Part shown: piece by piece, positions 7,968-16,699 of the stretch
How positions within the stretch are numbered: position 1 is the first letter of the stretch
Layout of the letters: each line of letters begins with the position of its first letter
Assembly: GCF_028292365.1 (NCBI RefSeq)
Contig: NZ_JAQGMM010000157.1
Coordinates: 1 to 36,447, forward strand
DNA: 36,447 nt
Source: Caballeronia sp.
GTDB taxonomy: Bacteria; Pseudomonadota; Gammaproteobacteria; Burkholderiales; Burkholderiaceae
Direction: 5' to 3'
The notes under the pieces: generated by a model
The model's database searches: none
The model's input: the letters and a program-made list of their open reading frames with translations, nothing else
What the model was told of the DNA's origin: nothing
Program-made: the position numbers and the translations under genes

Positions 7968-9215
7968 TCACCAGGTGACGGGCAATGTCTCCAGCCCCTG
8001 GACAAAGTGGTCCCCCTTGCCGCGGATCTGGTCTTGAGGCACCGCGAATTTCAGGGTAGGGATACGCTCAAAAAGAGAAGCGAAAACAACCTGTAGTTCG
8101 ACGCGAGCCAACGGCTGGCCCAGACACTGGTGAATGCCGTAACTGAACGCGACGTGGTGGTCCGCCTTTCGAGTGATATCGAATTTCTCCGGATTCTCGA
8201 ATGCAGCGGCATCGTGGTTGGCACCGGAAATCAAGGCAATGACCCCTTCGCCCTTGCGAATCACCTGACCTGCAACCTCAATGTCTTCAAGCGCGACGCG
8301 AAATGCGTTGTAGTGCACGATGGTATGAAGTCGCAGCATCTCTTCAACCGCGTTGCGCAAGAGCGATGGATCGTCGCGCAGGAGTTGCAACTGGTCCGGA
8401 TTGCTCAGGAAGCTGTACACGCCAAGCGCCATCTGGTTCGCGGTCGTTTCGTGCCCCGCCATCAACAGCAACTCGGCCATGACGACCAGTTCACGGTGGC
8501 TCAGATGCCCCGGCCGGACTTGTTCAATAATCAGGCGGCTCAGCAAATCCTCCCTGTTTTCAGGATCCTTCGTGCGCTCGGTGATGAGATTGTCCAGGTA
8601 GTTCAAGATACGCTCGGACGCGGCTTTAGGAACTGAAGGGTCGACATCCAGCAAGACCTTCAGCCGGCTTTGCTCCTGGAAAAAACCATGGTCCTTGGCG
8701 GGCACATCGAGAATCCAGGCGATGACTTCCGAGGTGAACGGCAGAAAGAGATCCTCAACCAAATTGGCAGGAGGACCTTTACGGAGCACTTCGTCCAGCA
8801 ACCGGTCAAAAATCGCTCCGATCTTTGGGCGCATCGCGCTGACCCGCTTGATCATGAACTCCTTGGTCAACATGCGGCGAAAGTGACCGTGCTGCGGAGG
8901 GTCCATGCGAATAAACGCGGGCTCCAGATCGAGCACTGCGTTACGCGCCGCTGACAGACTGGGGAAACCCGGCACGCTCGGGTTACCGCTGAACCGATTG
9001 TCGCCCAGCACCGCGCGAACATCATCGTAGCGGGTGCACAGCCATGCGCTGGTCCCATCCCACATCTGCACCTGGACTGGCCCCGGTTGGTGCTGGAATT
9101 CCCTGTATTCCCGCGGCGGAAGAAAAGGGCACTGCCTCGGCATCGGAAACGAGGGCGTGTTCGAGGGCTCGTTCGATCGCTTGTTAGAGGGTGTGTTGAT
9201 AGGACATCCCGACAT
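7968..9215 (-). CDS. Cytochrome P450 monooxygenase
   Basis: A 415-residue soluble class I P450. It shows the I-helix oxygen-activation motif AGHETT (253-258), the ExxR of helix K (E292-R295), and the heme loop FSYGIHQCLG with ligand Cys364. It should insert one oxygen atom into an unactivated C-H or C=C bond, taking electrons from a ferredoxin. I chose the GTG-free ATG at 9215 because GGAGGAAGA precedes it. The 70 residues further upstream have no homology pattern. Residues 8-22 are an Asn/Ser/Pro-rich stretch with SNTPS-like repeats, probably disordered. The block RQCPFLPPREYREF followed by WDGTSAWLCTRYDDVRAVL recalls actinobacterial CYP105-type enzymes. It sits between an SDR and a ferredoxin. 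Confidence 0.95.
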   Translation of the reverse strand: MSGCPINTPSNKRSNEPSNTPSFPMPRQCPFLPPREYREFQHQPGPVQVQMWDGTSAWLCTRYDDVRAVLGDNRFSGNPSVPGFPSLSAARNAVLDLEPAFIRMDPPQHGHFRRMLTKEFMIKRVSAMRPKIGAIFDRLLDEVLRKGPPANLVEDLFLPFTSEVIAWILDVPAKDHGFFQEQSRLKVLLDVDPSVPKAASERILNYLDNLITERTKDPENREDLLSRLIIEQVRPGHLSHRELVVMAELLLMAGHETTANQMALGVYSFLSNPDQLQLLRDDPSLLRNAVEEMLRLHTIVHYNAFRVALEDIEVAGQVIRKGEGVIALISGANHDAAAFENPEKFDITRKADHHVAFSYGIHQCLGQPLARVELQVVFASLFERIPTLKFAVPQDQIRGKGDHFVQGLETLPVTW

Positions 9216-9321
9216 TCTTCCTCCGGTCACATTGAACGCTTGCCGCTTCGAACCAGGGCGGTGCGCAAGCAAGGCGCACCTGTGATTGAAGGGCTCAAAA
9301 AGACATTTACCGACAGGCGTC

Positions 9322-10017
9322 TCAGAGGCCGCCGTTGACGTCCAGCGTTGCCCCGGTGATGTAGCTGGCGTCATCGCTAACAAGGAAACCCACAGCCGCA
9401 GCAATTTCCTCAGGTTCGGCTGCACGCCGCAGGCCCGATCCGGCGATCAGCTTGTCACGAATTTCCTTCGGCACCTTCTCGCCCATGGCTGTGTTTATCG
9501 TGCCCGGCGAGACTGCGGCGACGCGAATACCGTGCGGTCCCAAGGGTTTCGCCAGACTCTTGGTGAGATTGACAATCGCTGCTTTCGAACCGCCGTAATC
9601 GGGAACGCCGCTGCCAACCGTCGCGACAATCGACGCGAGGTTGACAATCACGCCACCACCGCCCTTCTTGATCAGGCGCCTGGCGACTTCCTGGCTAAGG
9701 AAAAATGGGGCGCGCGTGTTCACGCCATAGGTGAAGTCATAGTCCGACGGTGCAATGTCGAAGAAGGTCTTGCCGTGCCATACGCCAGCATTGTTGACCA
9801 GCACACGAATCGTTCCGTATTCTGCATCGATTGCTTCAACGGACGCCACGATCTGTTCGTAGTCCGTCACATCACATTTCCGATACGCGTAGTCACCTTT
9901 TCCGGAATCCGCAATATCGAACCCGACAACCGTATAGCCCCGTTCGGTCAGATTCTTGCAAATCGCTTGCCCGGTCAGACCATTGGATCCTGTGACAATC
10001 GCTACTTTGCTGGTCAT
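9322..10017 (-). CDS. Short-chain dehydrogenase/reductase (SDR)
   Basis: A 231-residue SDR with a Rossmann N-terminus (VAIVTGSNGLTGQAICKNL), the NAG block (VLVNNAGVWHGKTF), catalytic Ser in NLASIVATVG and YGGSK as the Tyr/Lys pair. The coenzyme loop reads TGSNGLTG, with glycines spaced as in extended SDRs (TGxxGxxG), not the usual TGxxxGxG, although the length is classical. The family interconverts alcohols and ketones or aldehydes with NAD(P)H. Following the ferredoxin gene and preceding the P450 gene, it probably oxidises the hydroxyl group introduced by the P450. Its ribosome-binding site is AGAGGTG. The C-terminus (YITGATLDVNGGL) is standard. Confidence 0.9.
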   Translation of the reverse strand: MTSKVAIVTGSNGLTGQAICKNLTERGYTVVGFDIADSGKGDYAYRKCDVTDYEQIVASVEAIDAEYGTIRVLVNNAGVWHGKTFFDIAPSDYDFTYGVNTRAPFFLSQEVARRLIKKGGGGVIVNLASIVATVGSGVPDYGGSKAAIVNLTKSLAKPLGPHGIRVAAVSPGTINTAMGEKVPKEIRDKLIAGSGLRRAAEPEEIAAAVGFLVSDDASYITGATLDVNGGL

Positions 10018-10179
10018 GCATCACCTCTTCTCACAATATGGTTTCGGAACAAAACTTCATGTCTATCCTCGTGCAAGAGGAGCTAGCTTCAAGGTTCCGT
10101 CCAATACCCACACAGGTCCAATATTATTTAACGAGAACCTGAGACCTAATTCCTATCGTCATGATGGGAGCACCCGCAC
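10018..10179. promoter_or_regulatory. Intergenic gap with direct repeats GTCCAATA, possible internal promoter
   Basis: This 162-bp gap inside the P450 gene run is AT-richer than its neighbours. The octamer GTCCAATA occurs twice at 10099-10106 and 10116-10123, 17 bp apart start to start, which on the minus strand gives two TATTGGAC boxes. It may hold an internal promoter or activator site for the SDR-P450-ferredoxin part. No clear -10/-35 pair stood out. Confidence 0.3.
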
Positions 10180-10494
10180 TCATGCAGCAGGAATCATCAC
10201 GACCAAGCCGTTCAAATCGGGGGTAACTTCAATCTGGCAACTCAAGCGGCTGTTAGTACGCCAGGCTCTGGAGGCCTCCAGCATGTCCTTCTCGATATCG
10301 CAGGCCTCGCCAACCACACCTATCCAGGCCTCATCGACATAGACCTCGCAGGTGGCGCAACTACACGCACCGCCGCACTCGGCGGCGATCCCTTCAATCA
10401 TATGGTCCACCGCTCCCTGCATGACGGAGCTTCCAACGGGAACGTCCACCTCGAAGGTCTTGCCGTTGGACTGGAGATAGTTGATTACTGGCAT
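10180..10494 (-). CDS. [2Fe-2S] ferredoxin, putidaredoxin/adrenodoxin type
   Basis: A 104-residue ferredoxin with the vertebrate-type/putidaredoxin cluster pattern C40-x5-C46-x2-C49 (ECGGACSCATCEVY) and C86 in RLSCQIEV. Members shuttle single electrons from an FAD reductase to a P450. It is preceded by a good AGGAG site and lies 23 bp after the ferredoxin reductase gene, so the two form an electron-transfer unit. The nearby P450 at 7968 is the likely acceptor, but that gene also has its own 3Fe-4S ferredoxin, so one of the two may serve another oxygenase. Confidence 0.95.
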   Translation of the reverse strand: MPVINYLQSNGKTFEVDVPVGSSVMQGAVDHMIEGIAAECGGACSCATCEVYVDEAWIGVVGEACDIEKDMLEASRAWRTNSRLSCQIEVTPDLNGLVVMIPAA

Positions 10495-10517
10495 TGCAGA
10501 CTCCTCTCATTGCGTAA

Positions 10518-11774
10518 TCAGTTAGGTACATCGCAGGTAGACATGTCGCTCCGGGCGCCGTCGAGTAAAACCTTCAGTGCAATGCTCTCGTCGGCCAGTT
10601 GTTCGGGCGTAAGCTCGATGCCCTCCGAGATCAGGTTTTTGCTGACCATGAACTCCTGAGGACGATTCACACAATCTGCGGCAACCAGCTTTCCCATTTT
10701 CAGGTAGAACGCGCTAAAGCTTCGCCCTACTGATCGGTTTCCCCGAACCACGACTTGATCATAGCCCTCGTTCAAGCCGGCGATTTGCAGCTTGATATCG
10801 TATTGATCTGACCAGAACCACGGTAATGCGGTGTAGGGTTTTTCCTTGCCGCACAAGGTGGCCGCGGCGCTTTTTGCCTGCTCCGTTGCGTTCGGCACCG
10901 ACTCGAGCCGGATATAGCCATAGAATGGAGACGGGTGCATCGTGCAGTCACCGGCCGCGACAATATCGGGGTCTGACGTACGAGCAAACGCGTCCACCAG
11001 GATTCCATTGCCGGTGGCCAGCTCCGCTGCAGTCGCCAGTTCAACATTGGGTGTCACGCCGACGCCGATAATTACCAGGTCCGCGGGAAAGTGGCTGCCA
11101 TCTGCGCAGACGACCCTCTCAACGCGGGCCTCTCCTTCGAACCCGCTCACCGCCATGCTGGTACGAATGTCGACGCCCTCTTCGCCGTGCACGCGCTGGA
11201 AAAACTCGGAAACCTGTTGAGCAGTGACTCGCGCCAGCACGCGGGGTGCCATCTCCAGCACGGTGACACGCATGCCAAGTTTGTTCAGTACTGCGGCCGT
11301 CTCGAGACCGATATAACCACCGCCCACAATCACCGCGCGGCCCTCGGGCCGTACGCCCAGCTTGATGCGATTGATGTCCTCGATATCGCGAAGATAGTGG
11401 ACACCGGCCAGAGCCGATCCTGGCAGGCTGACGGTCTGCACCCGCGTGCCGGTACAGATTGCCAGTTTTCCGTAGGCGAGCTCTTCGCCGCTACGCAGCG
11501 TGATGGTCTTTCTAGTCCGATTGATCGACTCGACGCGCTCGCCCAGTCGAAATTCAATGCCGAACCGCGTGTACACATCCGCTCCACGGATCAGCAGATC
11601 GTGAGCGGACTTTTCTCCCGACAGGTAGGCCTTGGAAAGCGGCGGCCGGTGATACGGAAGACAGGTTTCGTCACCGATGACCACGATCGGGCCCAGCCAC
11701 CCTTCCTGACGCAAACTCGGCGCCAATTGCGCGGCGGCATGACTCGCGCCGATGATGATGCACGTCTCGTGCAT
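10518..11774 (-). CDS. FAD-dependent NAD(P)H-ferredoxin reductase (putidaredoxin/rubredoxin reductase family)
   Basis: A 418-residue two-dinucleotide-binding flavoprotein. The N-terminus MHETCIIIGASHAAAQLAPS carries the FAD-binding motif in the GASHA form typical of this family. Residues around 150-175 carry the NAD(P)H site (AVIVGGGYIGLETAAVLNKL), and DPDIVAAGDCTMHP is the second FAD contact, followed by a C-terminal reductase domain. It transfers electrons from NADH to the adjacent [2Fe-2S] ferredoxin. I chose the start at 11774, preceded by GGAGG, over an upstream start 12 codons earlier. It lies 82 bp after the CoA-transferase gene in the same direction. Confidence 0.93.
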   Translation of the reverse strand: MHETCIIIGASHAAAQLAPSLRQEGWLGPIVVIGDETCLPYHRPPLSKAYLSGEKSAHDLLIRGADVYTRFGIEFRLGERVESINRTRKTITLRSGEELAYGKLAICTGTRVQTVSLPGSALAGVHYLRDIEDINRIKLGVRPEGRAVIVGGGYIGLETAAVLNKLGMRVTVLEMAPRVLARVTAQQVSEFFQRVHGEEGVDIRTSMAVSGFEGEARVERVVCADGSHFPADLVIIGVGVTPNVELATAAELATGNGILVDAFARTSDPDIVAAGDCTMHPSPFYGYIRLESVPNATEQAKSAAATLCGKEKPYTALPWFWSDQYDIKLQIAGLNEGYDQVVVRGNRSVGRSFSAFYLKMGKLVAADCVNRPQEFMVSKNLISEGIELTPEQLADESIALKVLLDGARSDMSTCDVPN

Positions 11775-11856
11775 GGGATAATCCTCCTTCCGTCTGACCC
11801 GCACTGCCATTTCAACAAATGCGTGAGCTGACTATTTACCGGTCCTGCCCAGCCAT

Positions 11857-13008
11857 TTACCGCCAGCTCGCGCCTTTCTCCGTCAGCACCTCGTCGTTGT
11901 GCTCACCCAGCATCGGCGGCGAACGCAAGATATGCGTTGGCGTTCCGGAAAACTGGAGCGGGTTGTTGATGACTTTGAATGCACCGCCCTTCGGGTGATG
12001 CAGGGTCTTGAGCAGCGTGTCCACCACATGTTGGTCGCTGAACACTTCGGGCCAGGTCCTGACCGCTCCGTAGATTGCGCCCGCAGCCGACAACGCCTGC
12101 TCCCAATGAGCCAGATCACGGCTGGCGAAGATCTCCGAGAGGCGAGCGTCCACCGCTTCGCGGTTCGCAAGGCGGGCGTCCTTGGTTGCAAAACGCGGGT
12201 CGGTCTTGAGTGCGCTTGCACCGATGGCGTCGCACAGGATGTGCCAGAACTTGTCGTTGATCGTGATGATCATGATGTCCCTGCCGTCTGCGCTCGCGTA
12301 GGTATTGTTGGGCACGATATCCCAATGCTGGTTACCCATGCGCACCGGCGTTTTCCCTGTCAGGTCGAAGTACACATCGCGCGGCACCTGACTGAAGATG
12401 CTCGCATCGAGCATCGACAGGTCGACCCGTTGCCCTTCACCCGTGCGTTCGCGAGCTTGCAACGCGACCAGGATCCCGATGGTTGCAATGAGCGCAGTCA
12501 CCAGGTCAGAGAATGGGAAGCCCGTCTTGAGCGGCCCGGACTCTTGCGTACCGGTCACCTGCATCACGCCCGAGACGGCCTGAATGATCATGTCCAGTGC
12601 CGGCCGGTTCTTATCCGGTCCCGTGCGTCCAAATCCGGAGATCGAACAATAGACGAGGCGTGGATTGACCTTGCGCAGATCGTCGTAACCCAGGCCCGCT
12701 TTGTCGGTCAGGCCCGGGCGAAAGTTTTCAACCAGCACGTCGGCTTGTGCGGCCAACTCGAGCGCAGCAGCTCGCCCTTCTTCGCTCTTGAGGTCCAGCA
12801 CGATGCCGCGTTTGTTCCGGTTGACGCCCAGAAAAAACGCACCGTCGCCACCCAGCGTGGTTTCTCCCGAGCGACGGAACGGATCGCCCTCCGGTTGCTC
12901 GACCTTGATCACGTCGGCGCCCGAATCACCGAGCAGCATGGTCGCGAACGGCCCCGTCATCATCTGCGTGAAGTCGAGAATCTTCAGTCCCTGCAGCGCC
13001 GTGCTCAT
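11857..13008 (-). CDS. CaiB/BaiF family (class III) CoA-transferase
   Basis: A 383-residue class III CoA-transferase. Family blocks are present: MTGPFATMLLGDSGADVIKV (17-36), NRNKRGIVLDLK (63-74), ENFRPG (94-99) and VDLSMLDASIF (195-205), whose Asp201 is the predicted catalytic nucleophile. It should activate a carboxylic acid produced by the aldehyde dehydrogenase of the same gene run, using an acyl-CoA donor such as succinyl-CoA (donor inferred). It overlaps the end of the preceding enoyl-CoA hydratase-like gene by 4 bp (ATGA), good evidence of one transcript. It is the most canonical of the three CoA-transferases here and is clearly different from those at 2789 and 30215. Confidence 0.93.
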   Translation of the reverse strand: MSTALQGLKILDFTQMMTGPFATMLLGDSGADVIKVEQPEGDPFRRSGETTLGGDGAFFLGVNRNKRGIVLDLKSEEGRAAALELAAQADVLVENFRPGLTDKAGLGYDDLRKVNPRLVYCSISGFGRTGPDKNRPALDMIIQAVSGVMQVTGTQESGPLKTGFPFSDLVTALIATIGILVALQARERTGEGQRVDLSMLDASIFSQVPRDVYFDLTGKTPVRMGNQHWDIVPNNTYASADGRDIMIITINDKFWHILCDAIGASALKTDPRFATKDARLANREAVDARLSEIFASRDLAHWEQALSAAGAIYGAVRTWPEVFSDQHVVDTLLKTLHHPKGGAFKVINNPLQFSGTPTHILRSPPMLGEHNDEVLTEKGASWR

Positions 13009-13871
13009 TCTTCTTCCTTCTTCACATAGAACGCTTCGCGATCGTGGTTCGACGCGCGCACGCCCTTGTCGCGGCGCTGCTTCATGAAGTTGTATTCGTC
13101 AGCCTCGTAGCGCACGTTGGTGGCAAGCGTATGCAGCATGTGTCCATACGAGAACTGGCTCGTGATGCCCAGGGACTCCATCGCGAGATTGGTGGCCGCC
13201 TTGCCCATGACAATGCCGTCGCGCGGCAGACGCACGATACGCTCAGCCCACTCCTCGCCGGCATCCGAGAGGGAAGCACGCGGGACCACCTTGTTGACGA
13301 GGCCGTTGGCGAGGCACGTTTGTGCATCCCAGACGTCGGCCATCAGCAGCAGCTCGCGGGCCTTGCGCGGCCCCATCGCCATCATTTCCCAGGCTGCAAA
13401 ATAGGCCGCGCCTGATAGCCCGAGCTTTTGCTCGGGATGACCCATTTTCGCTGTGTCGGCTGCGATCACGAGATCCGAGGCCTCGGCAAGATACAGCCCG
13501 CCGCCGAGGCAATAGCCCTTGACCAGCGAAAGCGTCGGTTTGAGAAATTTGAATACGCGCTCAAAGCGCTCGAGATAACGTTTGTCGTGGAGAAGGCGCG
13601 CACGCTGGCTGGGTTTGCGCGGACGGCCCTTGTCGTCATAGGTGGTCTCGCCGTACTCGTTACCCACTTCGGCCAGATCATGCCCGGTGGTGAAGTCTTC
13701 ACCCGCACCCTGCAGGACAACCACGCGAACGTCATCGTCGGCCTCGGCGAGATCGTAGCCTTCCATCAACTGATCCAACATTGCGTTGGTCATTGCGTTC
13801 TTCTTCTCGGGACGATTGATGGTGATGTACGCCCGCCCATCTTTCGCCAGGTAATCGATACTGCCCGTCAT
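13005..13871 (-). CDS. Enoyl-CoA hydratase/isomerase family protein
   Basis: A 288-residue crotonase-fold protein. The two oxyanion-hole segments are present (GEDFTTGHDL 57-66 and GYCLGGGLYLAE 119-130). Of the two catalytic Glu of classical enoyl-CoA hydratase, the one in PEQ (Glu147) is kept, but the GGGxEL position is Tyr127. The loop at 70-100 carries a charged insertion (NEYGETTYDDKGRPRKPSQR). It may therefore hydrate an unusual enoyl-CoA or act as an isomerase, hydrolase or C-C bond lyase of the superfamily. It is in the middle of the minus run, 108 bp after the aldehyde dehydrogenase and overlapping the CoA-transferase by 4 bp. Confidence 0.88.
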   Translation of the reverse strand: MTGSIDYLAKDGRAYITINRPEKKNAMTNAMLDQLMEGYDLAEADDDVRVVVLQGAGEDFTTGHDLAEVGNEYGETTYDDKGRPRKPSQRARLLHDKRYLERFERVFKFLKPTLSLVKGYCLGGGLYLAEASDLVIAADTAKMGHPEQKLGLSGAAYFAAWEMMAMGPRKARELLLMADVWDAQTCLANGLVNKVVPRASLSDAGEEWAERIVRLPRDGIVMGKAATNLAMESLGITSQFSYGHMLHTLATNVRYEADEYNFMKQRRDKGVRASNHDREAFYVKKEEE

Positions 13872-13935
13872 GTCCTGTCTCCTTCGCGCTCTTCTCGCGT
13901 CGAGCGCCTGCCTGATAGTGGAATGAGTGGAATGT

Positions 13936-13964
13936 TCAAGCCGCGGATTCCTGCTTCGGCTTGA
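13936..13964. terminator. Stem-loop between aldehyde dehydrogenase and enoyl-CoA hydratase-like genes
   Basis: Arms TCAAGCCG (13936-13943) and CGGCTTGA (13957-13964) pair perfectly around a 13-base loop. No T-tract follows on the minus strand, so it may be an RNA-processing or attenuation hairpin in the transcript and not a true terminator. Confidence 0.3.
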
Positions 13965-13979
13965 TCACCGCCGCAACGG

Positions 13980-15479
13980 TTAAACGTTGAGATTGATCGC
14001 CACGGCCTTGACCTCGGTGTACATCTCTATGGCGTCGTAGCCACGTTCGCGGCCCCAGCCCGATTGCTTGTAGCCGCCGTAGGGCAACGCTGCGTCGGGC
14101 GACGACAGCGCGTTGACATTGACGATGCCGGCCTGAAGCCGCCGGGCCATCTTGTGCGCGACGCCGACGTTGCTCGTCCACACACTTGCAGCGAGACCGT
14201 AGGTCGTGTCGTTGGCGGTAGTGCTGATGCGATCGAGGTCGTTGTCGTTGAATGACATCGCGCACAGCACCGGCCCGAAAATCTCTTCGTCGTGAACCGC
14301 CATGCCCGGCTTCACATCCGTCAGTACCGTCGGTCTAACAAAGAATCCACGCTCGCCTACTGGGCCCCCACCGGCGAAAAGCGTCGCACCTTCCTCCTGG
14401 CCACGGCGGATATATCCCGTCACGCGCTCGAGCTGACGGCGGGAAATTACCGGACCCATTTCAGTGCCGCTCTCCATGCCGTGACCCAGCTTGATGCTGT
14501 TAGCCCGTCGCGCAATGGCGTCCAGCACCTGGTCGTACGCCCGTTCATGCACATAGAGTCTGGAACCCGCCGCGCATATCTGGCCGGCGTGGAAAAAGAT
14601 CGATGAGCACACGCCTGCTGCCGCGGCCTCAAGGTTCGCATCCGGAAACACGATGACCGGCGATTTGCCGCCGAGCTCGAGCGACACTCGCTTGAGGTTG
14701 CCGCTCGCGGCTTGTACGATGCGCCGCCCCGTCACACCCGAGCCGGTAAAGGCGACCTTGTCGACTCCGGGGTGCGCGGCGATGGCGGCGCCCACGGGGT
14801 CGCCGAAGCCCGTGACGATATTCAGGACGCCCGGCGGGATACCGGCTTCCAGCGCAAGTTCGCCAAGGCGCAACGCGGTCAACGGGGTTTGCTCGGACGG
14901 CTTGAGCACGACCGTACATCCCGTTGCCAGAGCCGGCGCGATTTTCCACATCGCCATGTTGAGCGGAAAATTCCATGGAATGATTTGCCCGACCACGCCC
15001 ACCGGCTCGCGCAAGGTATAGGCATGCCACTCGCCTGGCAGAGAAACGTCAGGCGTCTGGCCTCCCATCTTGGTGGTCCAGCCCGCCATATAGCGGAGCA
15101 TTTCGGCAATCCCCACCACATCGCCATTGCGGCAAAACACGAGCGGCTTGCCACTGTTGATACATTCAAGTTCGGCCAGTTCGTCGGCGTTAGCCTCAAT
15201 CAACGTGGCGAACCGCAACATCATCCGGGTTCGTTCAGAAGGCGTGGTCTTGCTCCAGGGCCCCTCGAACGCGCGGCGTGCCGCCTCGACGGCACGATCG
15301 ACATCGGACGCCGATGCTTCGGCAGCCGTGGCGATGACATCTCCCGTGGCCGGGTCCAGGATGTCGGTGCGCCGCCCGGAATCCGACTCGACCATGCGAC
15401 CGCCAATCAGCAGTTGATGCTGTCGCGAGAGGAAGCCTTGCGCGGCTTCACCCAAGCCTGGATGAAAACGAGTTGTCAT
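13980..15479 (-). CDS. Aldehyde dehydrogenase
   Basis: A 499-residue NAD(P)-dependent aldehyde dehydrogenase. It has the catalytic Glu region LELGGKSPVIV, the catalytic Cys in GQICAAGSR, the coenzyme loop VAFTGSGVTGRRI, and the C-terminal EEIFGPVL and PYGGYKQSGWGRERG blocks of the superfamily. It oxidises an aldehyde irreversibly to the acid, here presumably the product of the SDR or of another alcohol dehydrogenase, ahead of CoA transfer. I chose the ATG at 15479 because GGAAGGA precedes it. A GTG 7 codons upstream lacks support. It lies 39 bp after the acyl-CoA dehydrogenase gene. Confidence 0.95.
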   Translation of the reverse strand: MTTRFHPGLGEAAQGFLSRQHQLLIGGRMVESDSGRRTDILDPATGDVIATAAEASASDVDRAVEAARRAFEGPWSKTTPSERTRMMLRFATLIEANADELAELECINSGKPLVFCRNGDVVGIAEMLRYMAGWTTKMGGQTPDVSLPGEWHAYTLREPVGVVGQIIPWNFPLNMAMWKIAPALATGCTVVLKPSEQTPLTALRLGELALEAGIPPGVLNIVTGFGDPVGAAIAAHPGVDKVAFTGSGVTGRRIVQAASGNLKRVSLELGGKSPVIVFPDANLEAAAAGVCSSIFFHAGQICAAGSRLYVHERAYDQVLDAIARRANSIKLGHGMESGTEMGPVISRRQLERVTGYIRRGQEEGATLFAGGGPVGERGFFVRPTVLTDVKPGMAVHDEEIFGPVLCAMSFNDNDLDRISTTANDTTYGLAASVWTSNVGVAHKMARRLQAGIVNVNALSSPDAALPYGGYKQSGWGRERGYDAIEMYTEVKAVAINLNV

Positions 15480-15518
15480 GTTAATTCCTTCCAATTTCAC
15501 GGGGAAAACCGGCCATGT

Positions 15519-16661
15519 TCATCTCCCCAGCAATTGCCGGGCGATGATGAGCCGATGAATTTCGTTGGTGCCTTCAAGGATCTGGTTCAGCTTCGCGTCA
15601 CGCATGAAGCGTTCGACGGGATACTCCGTCGAATAGCCATAAGAGCCATGCACCTGCACCGCCTCCAGCGCGACGTCCATTGCCACGTCAGTGACGTAGC
15701 ATTTCACTATCGACGAAAGCAGCGTTAACCGGCCCGTGTCGCCGGCGTCTATTTCCTGTGTGCTGGTGTAAAGCAACGTTCGGGCTGCCTCGACTTTCAT
15801 CGCCATGTCGGCGAGCTTGAACTGGATCGCCTGGAAGTCGCCAATGCGTTTTCCAAACTGCTTTCGATCCTTCGCATAGCTGATCGATTCGTCCATCGCA
15901 GCTTGCGCCAGACCGAGCGACGACGCCGCGACCGAGGGCCGATTGAGGTCAAGGATCTTCATGCACGCCTTGAAGCCGTTGCCCTCTTGACCCAGCAGGC
16001 AATCCGCATCAATACGCATGTTTTCGAAGAAGATCTGATAGGTCGGCGAGCCGTGGCGCCCCATCTTGGTCTCCTTGCGTCCGATCTTGAGTCCTGGTGA
16101 TTTCGTATCGACGAGGAACACGCTAATGCCTTCATGACCGCGCCCTTCGGCAGTCCTGGCGAACAGCAGCATGTAATGCGCTTGTGCGGCCCAGGTGATC
16201 CAGCTCTTCTGCCCGTTGATCACGTAGGAGCTTCCATCGCGGCGCGCCGTGGTGCGAATCGCCGAGACATCGGAACCTGCTTCGGGCTCGGTGATCGCCA
16301 CCGAAGAGATCGTGCGGCCCTTCGCTGCTTCCGGCAGGTAGCGTTGCTTTTGTGCTTCGCTGCCGAAGTAAAGCAGCGGCAGGATCAGCCCAATCGAATT
16401 GTTGGCGCACAACGTGGACGCGGCCAGGGATACCTTGCCGATTTCCTCCTTGGCGATGCACACCGACGTCAGGTCACCACCGGGTCCGCCGTAGTCTTCA
16501 GGCACCCACATCTGCAACAGGCCCAGGTCGCCGAACACTTCGACGAGCTCTTCGGGAAAACGCTTGGTTTCCTCCATGCCGGCGACGAGCGGTCGAACCT
16601 GCTCATTGGCGACTTTGCGAACCATGTCCCGCAGCATCTCTTGTTCTTCACTGAATTTCAC
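15519..16661 (-). CDS. Acyl-CoA dehydrogenase
   Basis: A 380-residue flavoprotein of the short/medium-chain acyl-CoA dehydrogenase family. It shows the ITEPEAGSD block, GNGFKACMKILDLNRPSVAA and the C-terminal QILEGTNEIHRL segment, whose Glu363 aligns with the catalytic base of MCAD-like enzymes. It should introduce an alpha,beta double bond into an acyl-CoA, passing electrons to an electron-transfer flavoprotein that is not in this window. It is second in the run, 38 bp after the FAD monooxygenase. Together with the hydratase-like protein at 13005, it forms the first steps of beta-oxidation. Confidence 0.95.
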   Translation of the reverse strand: MKFSEEQEMLRDMVRKVANEQVRPLVAGMEETKRFPEELVEVFGDLGLLQMWVPEDYGGPGGDLTSVCIAKEEIGKVSLAASTLCANNSIGLILPLLYFGSEAQKQRYLPEAAKGRTISSVAITEPEAGSDVSAIRTTARRDGSSYVINGQKSWITWAAQAHYMLLFARTAEGRGHEGISVFLVDTKSPGLKIGRKETKMGRHGSPTYQIFFENMRIDADCLLGQEGNGFKACMKILDLNRPSVAASSLGLAQAAMDESISYAKDRKQFGKRIGDFQAIQFKLADMAMKVEAARTLLYTSTQEIDAGDTGRLTLLSSIVKCYVTDVAMDVALEAVQVHGSYGYSTEYPVERFMRDAKLNQILEGTNEIHRLIIARQLLGR

Positions 16662-16699
16662 GCTGTTCCCCTAAAGGTTGCGCTCGAACGGAACGTCGC

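Noticed and set aside
10092-10106. A fifth copy of the shared palindrome (AGGTTCCGTCCAATA)
   Set aside because: The spacing between GGTT and TCCAAT is one base longer and symmetry is lost, so I do not count it.
12398-12583. Many long open frames antisense to the minus-strand genes in the 7.7-18.4 kb region and elsewhere
   Set aside because: They are shadows of GC-rich coding frames, with no plausible domains and no independent ribosome-binding sites, while the opposite frame encodes a recognisable enzyme.
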